Assembly: GCA_030432635.1 (NCBI GenBank)
Contig: JAUIMB010000003.1
Coordinates: 62,001-126,000 of the forward strand
Reading direction: 5' to 3'
Length of the DNA: 64,000 nucleotides
Source: Bacteroidia bacterium
GTDB taxonomy: Bacteria > Bacteroidota > Bacteroidia > Flavobacteriales > Flavobacteriaceae
Part shown: piece after piece, positions 54,411 to 63,335 of the stretch
How positions within the stretch are numbered: position 1 is the stretch's first letter
Layout of the letters: every line of letters begins with the position of its first letter
The notes under the pieces: generated by a model
Told to the model about the DNA's origin: nothing
The model's database searches: none
Seen by the model: the letters and a program-made list of their open reading frames with translations, nothing else
Program-made: the position numbers and the translations under genes

Positions 54411-55403
54411 ATGAAAACGATTTATCTTTTAGTTTTTACCGTTTTGCTATTGCATTGTGCTGAGCAAAAAAAAGAAACCGCGCCAATTAAGGTTTCGACT
54501 TCCTCAAATATCAAATTTAAGGAAGGAAAGGTTAAACCGTTTTTACCAGAACTGTTTTCACAGTTTATTAATGTGCGTGATTTTACTATGTCAGCCAATG
54601 AAAAAGAAGCTTACTTTACACTCTTAAGTCCAGCAAGGGAATTATCGGTGATTATAAAAATCCAAAAGGAAGGCAAGGTGTGGAATACTCCTGAAATTGC
54701 TAGTTTTTCTGGGCAATATACCGATTTAGAACCCTTCCTTTCTCCTGACGGAATGAGGCTTTACTTTGCGTCGAATAGACCTATATCAAAAGACAGTACC
54801 AAGACCAAGGATTTTGATATTTGGTATGTTGAACGCAGTCAAATAGATGCTGAATGGTCAGAACCCATCAATATTGGAGCTCCTGTAAACTCTGAACTTG
54901 ACGAGTTTTACCCTTCGGTTGCACAATCGAACAACCTCTATTTTACCTTGATTAAAAAAGAACTCCAATCTGAAGATGATATTTTTATGAGTGAATGGAA
55001 AAATGGGACCTATACTGAACCTGTTCGCTTAGGCGAAGTCATCAATACCAAACATGCTGAGTACAACGCTTATGTTGCTCCTGATGAATCTTACCTTTTA
55101 TTTGGCGGTTGGAGACGTCCAGATGGTCTAGGAAGTGGTGATCTTTTTATGAGCAAAAGGGTTAATGGAGCATGGCAACCTGCTACCAATCTTGGAGAGG
55201 ATATCAATGGAGAAGGTATGGAATATTGCCCGTTTGTAATCAATGGCACTTTATACTTTACAAGTCGGCGAAGTCATATAGAACAGAAAGAAATGGGCTA
55301 CTCTAATTACGATGAACTATTATCTGAAGTTAATCGATATGACAATGGTGCCAGTCGCATCTACCATATTGATTTTAAAGATCTTATTCGCGTTAGTGAT
55401 TGA
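54411..55403 (+). CDS. PD40 beta-propeller lipoprotein
   Basis: The 330-residue protein has a lipoprotein signal (LLLHCAEQ) and WD40-like PD40 repeats: FLSPDGMRLYFASNRP, FYPSVAQSNNLYFT, APDESYLLFGGW and PFVINGTLYFTSRR. It resembles the propeller part of the T9SS-linked OmpA protein at 4481-6394 but has no OmpA domain. It has no evident operon partners. The function is unknown. Confidence 0.85.
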   Translation: MKTIYLLVFTVLLLHCAEQKKETAPIKVSTSSNIKFKEGKVKPFLPELFSQFINVRDFTMSANEKEAYFTLLSPARELSVIIKIQKEGKVWNTPEIASFSGQYTDLEPFLSPDGMRLYFASNRPISKDSTKTKDFDIWYVERSQIDAEWSEPINIGAPVNSELDEFYPSVAQSNNLYFTLIKKELQSEDDIFMSEWKNGTYTEPVRLGEVINTKHAEYNAYVAPDESYLLFGGWRRPDGLGSGDLFMSKRVNGAWQPATNLGEDINGEGMEYCPFVINGTLYFTSRRSHIEQKEMGYSNYDELLSEVNRYDNGASRIYHIDFKDLIRVSD

Positions 55404-55536
55404 ACGGCATGTTTGAGCTCTCCTCGTTTGCCCTTGGAGCTATAGAGGAAGCGAGTAGTGAAAGCACAGTGCTACGCAGCCTTTGCGAAGTAGCAAACGC
55501 CCTAACAATTAACATAATCTGAATCGCAGAGAACGA
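55404..55536. other. Structured GC-richer intergenic element
   Basis: The gap between the PD40 lipoprotein and pyk holds nested inverted repeats: CGTTTGC (55425-55431) with GCAAACG (55493-55499), and inside it GCTA-CGCA (55471-55478) with TGCG-N3-TAGC (55484-55494). A smaller AATCG/CGATT pair lies at 55522-55538. Base composition is richer in G and C than flanking gaps. No ORF, promoter or T tract explains it. It could be a dispersed repeat or an RNA element. Confidence 0.35.
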
Positions 55537-56979
55537 TTAAAAACTACAGCTCGTAATTTCGGTGACGCGTAAGGTATTCACCATTCCCTTTTCCTGAATT
55601 GGCATTGCAGCTAAGCTAATAAGCATATCGCCAACATTTAAATACCCTTTTTTACATGCAATGGCATTTACATCCTCGATGGTTTCATCGGTCGACACAA
55701 ATTTGTCGTAATAAAAGGCCTCAACGCCCCAAAGCAGACTTAATTGCGTCAAAATCCGTTTATTGGAAGTAAAGACTAAAATATGTGCACTTGGTCGCCA
55801 GGCAGAAATCTGGAAGGCGGTATATCCAGAATTGGTTAATGTAGAAATGGCTCTAGCGTTAATTTCGTTAGCCATATTTGCGGCATGGTAACATATGGCC
55901 TTTGTGATATAGCGTTTGGTTCTAATATGAGGTGGTGATTGTGGAACCTGAATTAAATTGGAATCTTCGACACTTCGGACAATACTTGCCATTTTTTCAA
56001 TGACTTGAATAGGGTAATTCCCTACAGATGTCTCACCTGAAAGCATCACAGCATCGGCTCCATCCATAACAGAATTGGCAACATCATTAACTTCGGCTCG
56101 TGTTGGTGTTAAGCTAGAAATCATCGTTTCCATCATTTGTGTGGCAATGATTACAGGAATTCTGGCTCGTTTGGCTCTCAATACGAGTTGCTTTTGAATT
56201 AAAGGAACTTCTTGAGCTGGGATTTCAACACCTAAATCGCCACGAGCAACCATCAAACCATCACAATATGCCACAATCTTATCGATATTTTCAACCGCTT
56301 CTGGTTTTTCTATTTTGGCGATGATAGGTATTTTGTGATCACTGTGTGCCTTGATTAAATCCTCGAGTTGCATTAAATCTTCAGCATGACGCACAAAAGA
56401 CAAGGCAATCCAATCGACTTTTAAACCTATGGCAAAAATAGCATCTTCAATATCCTTTTCGGTCAAGGCTGGCTGTGAAATATTGGTGTTAGGAAGATTA
56501 ACTCCTTTATTGGAACGTAGTGGACCTCCTTGGATAACACGTGCCTTAACTTCAGATTTTTTATCGGTTGAAACAACTTCAAAAATCAACTTTCCATCAT
56601 CCAATAAAATACGTTCGCCTGCTTTGGCATCTTGAGGAAAGCTATCATAGGTCATGTAAACACGGTCTTTAGTTCCCATGAAGCGTTCGCCTGTAGCAAA
56701 GATAATTTCGTCACCTTCATTGACCACGACATCGCCTTTCATTTTCCCAACACGCAATTTTGGGCCTTGAAGATCTGCCAGTACTGCAGCATTAAAATCG
56801 TATTCTTCATTCAGCTCACGAATTGTTTTAACACGTGCTTTAACATCATCATAATCGGCATGTGAGAAATTTATCCTAAATACATTTACACCAGCTTCAA
56901 GCATACCTTTAAGTACTTCCTTTGTACTTGTGGCTGGCCCTAAAGTGGCTACTATTTTTGTTTTCTTGGTTCTTAGCAT
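55537..56979 (-). CDS. pyk: Pyruvate kinase
   Basis: The 480-residue protein starts MLRTKKTKIVATLGPAT and carries IAKIEKPEAVENIDKI, the Mg/K motif MVARGDLGVE, ATQMMETMI and LSGETSVGNYP, then a C-terminal regulatory domain. It converts PEP and ADP to pyruvate and ATP. Its ATG overlaps the stop of the IPExxxVDY gene by 1 nt (TAATG), so the two are translationally coupled. Confidence 0.96.
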   Translation of the reverse strand: MLRTKKTKIVATLGPATSTKEVLKGMLEAGVNVFRINFSHADYDDVKARVKTIRELNEEYDFNAAVLADLQGPKLRVGKMKGDVVVNEGDEIIFATGERFMGTKDRVYMTYDSFPQDAKAGERILLDDGKLIFEVVSTDKKSEVKARVIQGGPLRSNKGVNLPNTNISQPALTEKDIEDAIFAIGLKVDWIALSFVRHAEDLMQLEDLIKAHSDHKIPIIAKIEKPEAVENIDKIVAYCDGLMVARGDLGVEIPAQEVPLIQKQLVLRAKRARIPVIIATQMMETMISSLTPTRAEVNDVANSVMDGADAVMLSGETSVGNYPIQVIEKMASIVRSVEDSNLIQVPQSPPHIRTKRYITKAICYHAANMANEINARAISTLTNSGYTAFQISAWRPSAHILVFTSNKRILTQLSLLWGVEAFYYDKFVSTDETIEDVNAIACKKGYLNVGDMLISLAAMPIQEKGMVNTLRVTEITSCSF

Positions 56980-57461
56980 TAATCAAAAATTAAGTTGTCC
57001 TTTGATTTAATTTGGTCAATATCTACACTGTAGCTTGTAATAACTTGAGGTATGGCTTGTATCTTGTTCAGTGTTAATTTTTCATTAAAATAACGATGTT
57101 CGTTAGATACTTTAATCAAGTAGTCAACGGTTTTCAGCTCTGGCACAAGGTTATGCGTTCTCAATACAGTCGTTGGATCATTAAACAATGATCCAGAACT
57201 CTGAAGTGCTGCCTCTTCTTTTTTGCAGATGTTGGACACGAGATTCCAAACTGTATCCAAACGTTCATTTTCCCATTCATAAATCGAGTAAGAAGCCGCA
57301 AAATAATTGTAATCCAAATCTTTTGGCCTGCGTTCTAAACGAAGTCCTAAGTGTTTGTTGAGAAGATAGGCCAACCTATAATCCTCTAACCTACAATGTA
57401 TGGCCAAAAGTGAAAAGGAGGCATCATAAAAGTCGTCAACCTGTAACTTGTGCATTGCCAT
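56979..57461 (-). CDS. IPExxxVDY family protein
   Basis: The 160-residue protein has the signature in the form LVPELKTVDYLIKV. The rest is helical with no membrane segment. The family is Bacteroidota-specific, commonly adjacent to pyk, and without known function; coupling to pyk suggests a link to glycolysis. A start two codons later (MHKLQVDD) is equally possible. Confidence 0.85.
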   Translation of the reverse strand: MAMHKLQVDDFYDASFSLLAIHCRLEDYRLAYLLNKHLGLRLERRPKDLDYNYFAASYSIYEWENERLDTVWNLVSNICKKEEAALQSSGSLFNDPTTVLRTHNLVPELKTVDYLIKVSNEHRYFNEKLTLNKIQAIPQVITSYSVDIDQIKSKDNLIFD

Positions 57462-57632
57462 AATGAATCAACTACAAGTGGTAAATATAAGAATATAAAC
57501 GCTAGGAAAATGTGAAGTTTTGGTTAATTTGATCAAGTATAGCAACGAAAACGATGTAGTTCACCTCAATGAAATTAAGGTTGTTTTACTCCTCTGTATT
57601 TCGAATTGGAATGTTTTTGAAAATACTTGGTT

Positions 57633-58376
57633 TTAGAAAGCCTTACTGATTTCCTTTTGAAATGCAAAAAAGGCTCGCTTGGACGCTTTTTCCTCTGCTT
57701 TTTTCTTAGAAGTTGCTCGTGCTTTGGAAACCACTTTATCATCAATAGATAATTTTACTGAAAAATGCTTAAAGTCATCATTACCTGTATCCTCATACAC
57801 GTTATAATCAAAAGTTTTCTTTTCCTTTTGACACCATTCAATGAGTAAACTCTTATAACTTATGACACGTCCTTCAAGGGTTTCAATATCGACATGCGGT
57901 TTAATGACACGCTTAAAAATAAAGTGTTCGCAATACTTGTAACCTTTGTCGAGATAAATGGCACCAACCAAGGCTTCAAACAAATTTCCGTGGATATTAT
58001 TACCGAAATTGGATTTCGGAATTTTGCTTTCGACCAAGTCAATGAGATTCAGTTCTCGACCTAACTCATTGAGGTGCTCCCTACTCACAACCTTAGAACG
58101 CATTTTAGTAAGATAGCCTTCATCACCATGAGGCACCTTTTCAAATAGATAAGCCGCAATTACTGCGCTCAACATGGCATCACCCACAAATTCTAAACGC
58201 TCATAGTTTACAGCGTTTCCTTTTTTGTCCTTGATATTCATGGAGCGGTGCGTAAAAGCCTTTATATACAAGGCTTTATTTTTGACCTTGTAGCCTAGTA
58301 TTTTGTTCAGCTCCAAAAAAAAATTCCCGTCATCTTCTGAACGGGAATTTTTCAATATGTTACGAATGAAGCTCAT
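57633..58376 (-). CDS. rnc: Ribonuclease III
   Basis: The 247-residue protein has the RNase III signature YERLEFVGDAML, the second catalytic site NLFEALVGAIYLDKG and a C-terminal double-stranded RNA binding domain (KARATSKKKAEEKASKRAF). It cuts double-stranded RNA in rRNA and mRNA processing. It begins 7 nt after the fabF stop. Confidence 0.96.
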   Translation of the reverse strand: MSFIRNILKNSRSEDDGNFFLELNKILGYKVKNKALYIKAFTHRSMNIKDKKGNAVNYERLEFVGDAMLSAVIAAYLFEKVPHGDEGYLTKMRSKVVSREHLNELGRELNLIDLVESKIPKSNFGNNIHGNLFEALVGAIYLDKGYKYCEHFIFKRVIKPHVDIETLEGRVISYKSLLIEWCQKEKKTFDYNVYEDTGNDDFKHFSVKLSIDDKVVSKARATSKKKAEEKASKRAFFAFQKEISKAF

Positions 58377-58383
58377 TCGGGAT

Positions 58384-59634
58384 TTAGTCTATTTTTTTGA
58401 ATAATACACAGGCGTTGTGACCGCCAAATCCAAAGGTATTACTCATAGCAACCTTAACGTCTCTTTGCTGTGCTTTGTTTAATGTCAAATTGAGTTTAGG
58501 ATCAATCGTATCATCTACAACCTCGTGGTTTATTGTTGGAGGCACGATACCATGTTCTATTGCTAAAATTGAAGCAATAGATTCAATAGCTCCTGCTGCT
58601 CCCAATAAATGTCCAGTCATGGACTTTGTTGAGTTGATATTGATGTTCTTGGCATGATCTCCAAATACTTCAGAAATCGCTTTCAGCTCCGCAACATCAC
58701 CCAAAGGAGTGGAAGTTCCGTGCGTATTGATATGATCGACTTCTTCAGGAGCCATACCTGCATTTTCCAAACAATTTTTCATAACTGCCATTACACCGAC
58801 ACCTTCTGGATGAGGTGCTGTCATATGATGTGCATCGGAAGACAATCCGCCTCCGACGACTTCAGCATATATTTTAGCTCCTCTGGCTTTGGCATGCTCA
58901 TAATCTTCTAAAATAATCGCTCCAGCACCTTCACCTAGCACGAAACCATCTCTGGTTGCATCAAAAGGTCTTGAGGCTGTTTCTGGGCTTTCATTTCTGG
59001 TTGATAAGGCATGCATGGCATTAAAACCACCCATTCCAGCAATGGTAACTGCGGCTTCACTACCACCTGTTACAATGATATCACAATGTCCTAAACGAAT
59101 ATAATTTAAGGCATCAATCATTGCATTGGCAGAAGAAGCACAGGCTGAAACCGTTGTGTAATTAGGACCCATAAATCCATTTTTGATGGAAATGTTTCCT
59201 GGTGCAATATCTGCAATCATTTTTGGGATAAAGAATGGGTTAAACCTTGGTGTTCCATCTCCTGAGGCAAAATTCAACACCTCATCTTGAAAGGTCTCCA
59301 GGCCTCCTATTCCTGCTCCCCAAATAACACCTACTCGCAACTTATTGATTTTATCCAAGTCTAACTTAGCGTCTGCTATTGCCTCATCGGATGCGACCAT
59401 AGCATATTGTGTAAACTTATCCATTTTGCGAGCCTCTTTTCGATCAAGAAAATCGGTAGCGTTAAAGTTTTTAACTTCACATGCGAATTTTGTTTTGAAC
59501 TTTTCAGTATCAAAATACGTTATTGGAGCAGCACCACTTTTTCCACTTATAAGTGCATCCCAATATTCATCTTTGGTATTGCCTATAGGTGTGAGAGCGC
59601 CTAAACCAGTAACTACAACTCGCCTTAGTTCCAT
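58384..59634 (-). CDS. fabF: Beta-ketoacyl-ACP synthase II
   Basis: The 416-residue protein has the Cys-His-His triad in VSACASSANAM, NTHGTSTPLGD and MTGHLLGAAGAIE, with the C-terminal NTFGFGGHNACV. It elongates fatty acids by condensing malonyl-ACP with acyl-ACP. It follows acpP by 13 nt, the usual acpP-fabF-rnc order. Confidence 0.97.
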   Translation of the reverse strand: MELRRVVVTGLGALTPIGNTKDEYWDALISGKSGAAPITYFDTEKFKTKFACEVKNFNATDFLDRKEARKMDKFTQYAMVASDEAIADAKLDLDKINKLRVGVIWGAGIGGLETFQDEVLNFASGDGTPRFNPFFIPKMIADIAPGNISIKNGFMGPNYTTVSACASSANAMIDALNYIRLGHCDIIVTGGSEAAVTIAGMGGFNAMHALSTRNESPETASRPFDATRDGFVLGEGAGAIILEDYEHAKARGAKIYAEVVGGGLSSDAHHMTAPHPEGVGVMAVMKNCLENAGMAPEEVDHINTHGTSTPLGDVAELKAISEVFGDHAKNININSTKSMTGHLLGAAGAIESIASILAIEHGIVPPTINHEVVDDTIDPKLNLTLNKAQQRDVKVAMSNTFGFGGHNACVLFKKID

Positions 59635-59647
59635 GAAGTTTATTGAA

Positions 59648-59881
59648 TTATTTTGCTTCTTCTATATAAGAGATCGCTTGACCAACTGTTGCAATATTTT
59701 CAGCTTGATCATCTGGGATTTGAATATCGAATTCTTTTTCAAATTCCATGATTAATTCGACAGTATCCAATGAATCTGCTCCTAAGTCGTTGGTGAAGCT
59801 CGCTTCTGTTACAACTTCATTTTCATCAACTCCCAATTTGTCTACGATGATCGCTTTTACTCTTGATGCAATGTCTGACAT
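59648..59881 (-). CDS. acpP: Acyl carrier protein
   Basis: The 77-residue acidic protein has the phosphopantetheine attachment Ser37 in [11 protein letters not shown]. It carries growing acyl chains in fatty-acid synthesis. It is first in the acpP-fabF-rnc operon, with a -7 box 30 nt upstream. Confidence 0.97.
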   Translation of the reverse strand: MSDIASRVKAIIVDKLGVDENEVVTEASFTNDLGADSLDTVELIMEFEKEFDIQIPDDQAENIATVGQAISYIEEAK

Positions 59882-59911
59882 AATTTTAATTTTTAAGTTT
59901 TAATTAGGCTG

Positions 59912-59919
59912 CAAAAATA
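59912..59919 (-). promoter_or_regulatory. -7 box of the acpP operon
   Basis: TATTTTTG followed by CAGCC on the minus strand lies 30 nt before the acpP ATG. No TTG is at the expected distance. Confidence 0.5.
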
Positions 59920-60067
59920 AAAAACTTTATTTTAAAACACACTTTTAGGCTAAAAATGTGACTGTAATTTACTAAAATTACTGAGAAGATTTTAGCTTTT
60001 GCAAACTAATTGTAAATTATTATTCTTTTTTTTGTTTTCGAATAATCTAAGTCTATTTTGTCTGTAA

Positions 60068-60649
60068 ATGAAACGTATTGTAATCTTTGCGTCCGGAAGT
60101 GGATCTAATGCTGAAAATTTAATTAAGTTTTTTCACAACAGAGAAAATGTTTCTGTTATTCAGGTACTCACTAACAATCCTCATGCCAAAGTTTTAGAAC
60201 GCGCTAAAAAACTGAAGGTTAGTGCGTTATCGTTTAACCGTATGGCATTTACCACAACGGATGACGTGCTCAACTTATTGAAAGCATCACACCCAGATTT
60301 AATCATTTTAGCCGGATTTTTATGGAAGTTCCCAAAAAAAATAATTGACGAATTTCCAAAAAAAATCATCAACATCCATCCTGCATTACTGCCTAAATAT
60401 GGAGGAAAGGGCATGTATGGCATTCATGTTCACAACGCTGTGGTTGCCCATAAAGACACTGAAACAGGCATCACAATCCATTATGTAAATGAAAATTATG
60501 ATGAAGGCGCCATTATATTTCAAGCCAAATGTTCGGTAAGCCCTTCAGATTCAGCAGAAGATGTAGCCGCTAAAATTCATGAACTGGAAATGGACCATTT
60601 CCCAAAGGTTGTTGATCACCTGCTCATAAACCAAATAAGCTCTAGCTAA
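60068..60649 (+). CDS. purN: Phosphoribosylglycinamide formyltransferase
   Basis: The 193-residue protein has FASGSGSNAENL, the folate/catalytic segment NIHPALLPKYGGKGMYG and ETGITIHYVNENYDEGAII, with the catalytic Asn, His and Asp. It transfers a formyl group from 10-formyl-THF to GAR in purine synthesis. It is divergent from acpP and convergent with trhO, 9 nt away. Confidence 0.95.
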   Translation: MKRIVIFASGSGSNAENLIKFFHNRENVSVIQVLTNNPHAKVLERAKKLKVSALSFNRMAFTTTDDVLNLLKASHPDLIILAGFLWKFPKKIIDEFPKKIINIHPALLPKYGGKGMYGIHVHNAVVAHKDTETGITIHYVNENYDEGAIIFQAKCSVSPSDSAEDVAAKIHELEMDHFPKVVDHLLINQISSS

Positions 60650-60658
60650 AATTGGGTT

Positions 60659-61723
60659 TTATTTCTGAAATGCCTCAAAAATATTCCTTAAGTCTTTCTT
60701 ATAAGGTAGATGGTCTGCTCTTCCCTTTTTAAAGATGTCGTTACTGTTGCCCTGACCTTTACGCAGTTGTTTCTGCTCCTGATATGGCAGTTCGATGATT
60801 TCCATACAGTGTTCAGAACAACAATTATTCATTTTTTGCTTACAACTATCACATTGGATAAACAATAAATGGCAGGCTTCGTTAGCACAATTGGTGTGCA
60901 TGTCTGCAGGTTCGCCACATTGATGGCAGTTTGCAATGATATCCTCACTTATACGCTCAGAGCGTCTCTGGTCAAAGACAAAGTTTTTGCCCATAAACTT
61001 ATTCTCTAAGTTATTCGCTTCAACCTGTCTAACATAATTGATGATACCACCTTCCAACTGAAACACTTTTTTAAAACCTTTGTGTTTGTAGTATGCACTG
61101 GCTTTCTCACATCGAATTCCTCCAGTGCAGTACATGACCAAATTTTTATCTTCCTTGTGCTCTTTGAGGTCCTCTTCAATTAAATCCAATGATTCCCTAA
61201 ATGTGTCTACATCTGGAGTAATCGCGTTCTTGAAATGCCCAATTTCACTTTCATAGTGATTACGCATGTCGACCAATACAGTGTTTGGGTCTTCAATAAG
61301 CGCATTAAAACGTTCGGCATTGACGTGAACACCTTTATTTGTGACATCGAAAGTGTCATCGTTTAAGCCATCTGCCACTATTTTATCGCGCACTTTAACC
61401 TTTAACTTCAGGAAAGCGAGGTTGTCATGTTCAATTGCGATATTCAATCGTACGTTTTCTAGGAACGAGATGGTATCCAAATGGTCTTTAAAGGCTTCAA
61501 AATTTTCGGCAGGAACCGAAAGTTGAGCGTTAATGCCTTCTGTGGCAACATAGATTCGACCTAGAACATCTAAGGTGTTCCAAGCTAAAAACAGATGGTT
61601 TCTAAAGATTTCTGTGTTGCCTATTTTGGCATATTTGTAGAAAGAGATAGTCAAGCGTTCCTTTCCTGCTTGATTGATAAGTTCTGCCCTTTCCTTTGCA
61701 CTTAAGTTATTGTACAGTTGCAT
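60659..61723 (-). CDS. trhO: tRNA uridine(34) hydroxylase TrhO (rhodanese family)
   Basis: The 354-residue protein has the N-terminal YceA-type domain, a rhodanese domain with the active Cys in YCTGGIRCEKASAYY, and a Cys-rich C-terminal region (CHQCGEPADMHTNC, CDSCKQKMNNCCSEHC) that may bind zinc. TrhO makes 5-hydroxyuridine at the wobble position of some tRNAs. A TATATTTG box lies 33 nt upstream. Confidence 0.93.
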   Translation of the reverse strand: MQLYNNLSAKERAELINQAGKERLTISFYKYAKIGNTEIFRNHLFLAWNTLDVLGRIYVATEGINAQLSVPAENFEAFKDHLDTISFLENVRLNIAIEHDNLAFLKLKVKVRDKIVADGLNDDTFDVTNKGVHVNAERFNALIEDPNTVLVDMRNHYESEIGHFKNAITPDVDTFRESLDLIEEDLKEHKEDKNLVMYCTGGIRCEKASAYYKHKGFKKVFQLEGGIINYVRQVEANNLENKFMGKNFVFDQRRSERISEDIIANCHQCGEPADMHTNCANEACHLLFIQCDSCKQKMNNCCSEHCMEIIELPYQEQKQLRKGQGNSNDIFKKGRADHLPYKKDLRNIFEAFQK

Positions 61724-61756
61724 GCTATACTAATTTTAAGGTTAGAAAATGAAGTG

Positions 61757-61764
61757 CAAATATA
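61757..61764 (-). promoter_or_regulatory. -7 box of trhO
   Basis: TATATTTG followed by CACTT on the minus strand, the same core as at the suf promoter, lies 33 nt before ATG 61723. Confidence 0.5.
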
Positions 61765-61848
61765 AGTAAAGTAATTGGGATGAAAGATGAAGGATGGGTT
61801 AATGATAAAATTATAGTTTTAAATATTGGGCGTTCAATTGCTATCACT

Positions 61849-61888
61849 AAAAAAGCCCTTTATTCATAATGAATAAAGGGCTTTTTTT
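61849..61888 (-). terminator. Strong bidirectional terminator
   Basis: AAAAAAGCCCTTTATTCAT and ATGAATAAAGGGCTTTTTT pair perfectly around a single base. It lies 18 nt after the stop of the small ORF at 61906-62088 and upstream of trhO, so a minus-strand transcript ends here. Confidence 0.88.
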
Positions 61889-61891
61889 GGA

Positions 61892-61946
61892 CTAACTCGT
61901 TATTACTATTTTTTAATTACTTGGATTAAAAAAAATAACGCGTTAG
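61892..61946. other. Extended imperfect hairpin upstream of the terminator
   Basis: CTAACTCGTTATT (61892-61904) pairs 12 of 13 with AATAACGCGTTAG (61934-61946). Inside, TTTTTTAAT (61909-61917) pairs with ATTAAAAAA (61925-61933) around a 7-nt loop. It covers the 3' end and stop codon of the small ORF. Confidence 0.55.
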
Positions 61947-62088
61947 CCTCCATCGGCTTTACAGCCACTATTCGTATGAACAGCCACCGAAATGCCAATT
62001 GTTCTGTTATAAATAATTTTACTAAAAAATCGCATTCTTTAACAAGAATTACATGTTTTGGATATACTCTTCTGAGCTTCGTTTTCAT
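61906..62088 (-). CDS. Possible 60-residue protein or structured small RNA
   Basis: An ATG-started frame (MKTKLRRVYPKHVILVKECD...) encodes a basic and hydrophobic peptide, and a TTG-started form begins at 62109. It lies in an isolated unit with a promoter-like element upstream and a strong terminator downstream. The 3' third overlaps an extended hairpin and the direct repeat GTGGCTGT occurs twice, so the unit may instead be a non-coding RNA. I do not recognise it. Apart from this unit and the trhO -7 box I see nothing in the 61724-62208 gap. Confidence 0.4.
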   Translation of the reverse strand: MKTKLRRVYPKHVILVKECDFLVKLFITEQLAFRWLFIRIVAVKPMEANALFFLIQVIKK

Positions 62089-62113
62089 AGCAAGATTTCC
62101 CAACCTCAATTGG

Positions 62114-62140
62114 TAGATGCAAAAAGTTCAAAAAGGTTGC
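62114..62140 (-). promoter_or_regulatory. ECF-like promoter of the small unit
   Basis: On the minus strand GCAACC (62140-62135), a 15-nt spacer and CATCTA (62119-62114) resemble the AAC/-10 layout of extracytoplasmic-function sigma promoters, not the housekeeping TTG/TAnnTTTG type. Transcription would start near 62107. Confidence 0.35.
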
Positions 62141-62208
62141 GTCAATAGCCCGAAAAAATTAAAACTTGTTGTATTTTAGCTAACATTTCTAAATTAAATT
62201 TCAAATAC

Positions 62209-63213
62209 ATGAGCAGTGAAAAAGACGCTAAATTAAAAGCACTTAAATTAACTTTAGATAAATTAGATAAAGCCTACGGAAAAGGAACCGTTATGAAAAT
62301 GAGTGATCAGGCTGTAGTTGATGTAGACTCTATTTCATCAGGATCGTTAGGTCTGGATATTGCCTTGGGTGTAGGTGGTTATCCAAGAGGACGAATTGTT
62401 GAGATTTATGGTCCTGAATCTTCAGGTAAAACCACACTAACACTACACGCTATTGCCGAGGCTCAAAAATCTGGTGGTATTGCCGCGTTTATAGATGCAG
62501 AGCATGCCTTTGACCGTTTTTATGCTGAAAGTTTAGGTGTAGACATCGATAATCTCATCATTTCACAGCCAGACAATGGTGAACAAGCCTTGGAAATTGC
62601 CGATAACCTTATTCGCTCTGGAGCCATAGATATTGTTGTTATTGATTCGGTAGCCGCATTGACCCCTAAAAGTGAAATTGAAGGTGAAATGGGAGATTCA
62701 AAAATGGGACTGCATGCTCGGTTGATGTCGCAAGCACTTCGAAAACTTACAGGTTCAATCAGTAAAACCAATTGTACTGTAATTTTTATTAATCAATTAC
62801 GTGAAAAAATTGGAGTAATGTTTGGAAACCCTGAAACCACAACAGGAGGAAATGCGCTCAAATTCTATGCGTCAGTGAGACTTGATATTAGACGATCTAC
62901 TCAAATTAAGGAAACCAATGGTAATGTTGCTGGAAACAAAACCAGAGTCAAAGTCGTAAAAAATAAAGTTGCACCTCCTTTCAAAATGTGCGAGTTTGAT
63001 ATCATGTATGGAGAGGGCATCTCAAAAGTTGGTGAGGTTTTGGATCTTGCCGTTGACCATGAAATCATCAAAAAAAGTGGGTCCTGGTTTAGTTATGGTG
63101 AAACTAAATTGGGTCAAGGTAGGGATGCAGTGAAAGCACTAATAAAAGACAATCCTGAATTAATGGATGAGCTCGAAGAAAAAGTAAGGGCAATTGTCAA
63201 TGCTGATGACTAA
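62209..63213 (+). CDS. recA: Recombinase RecA
   Basis: The 334-residue protein has Walker [10 protein letters not shown], Walker [10 protein letters not shown], the L1/L2 regions ([30 protein letters not shown]) and no intein. It drives homologous recombination and, in many bacteria, the SOS response. The C-terminal tail is short and ends acidic (NADD). Confidence 0.97.
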   Translation: MSSEKDAKLKALKLTLDKLDKAYGKGTVMKMSDQAVVDVDSISSGSLGLDIALGVGGYPRGRIVEIYGPESSGKTTLTLHAIAEAQKSGGIAAFIDAEHAFDRFYAESLGVDIDNLIISQPDNGEQALEIADNLIRSGAIDIVVIDSVAALTPKSEIEGEMGDSKMGLHARLMSQALRKLTGSISKTNCTVIFINQLREKIGVMFGNPETTTGGNALKFYASVRLDIRRSTQIKETNGNVAGNKTRVKVVKNKVAPPFKMCEFDIMYGEGISKVGEVLDLAVDHEIIKKSGSWFSYGETKLGQGRDAVKALIKDNPELMDELEEKVRAIVNADD

Positions 63214-63230
63214 AGCAATGTTACATCATT

Positions 63231-63258
63231 AAAAAATCCCTTTTTCAGGGATTTTTTT
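63231..63258 (+). terminator. recA terminator
   Basis: AAAAATCCCT (63232-63241) pairs with AGGGATTTTT (63247-63256) around a 5-nt loop, followed by T, 18 nt after the recA stop. Confidence 0.85.
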
Positions 63259-63335
63259 GTTTTATGACGCAACCTTTTGCTATGTTGTGTATCTATAGAA
63301 TGAAATCAATTGTATTTGATTGTAAAATAATGTGT

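Noticed and set aside
61892-61946. Integron attC recombination site
   Set aside because: Outer boxes do not match RYYYAAC/GTTRRRY fully, and there is no integrase or cassette array in view. It is kept only as a structured hairpin.
62103-62119. tRNA-like word CCTCAATTGGTAGATG resembling a D-arm
   Set aside because: The D-stem arms do not pair, and no anticodon or T-arm follows at the right spacing. It overlaps the promoter-like element instead.
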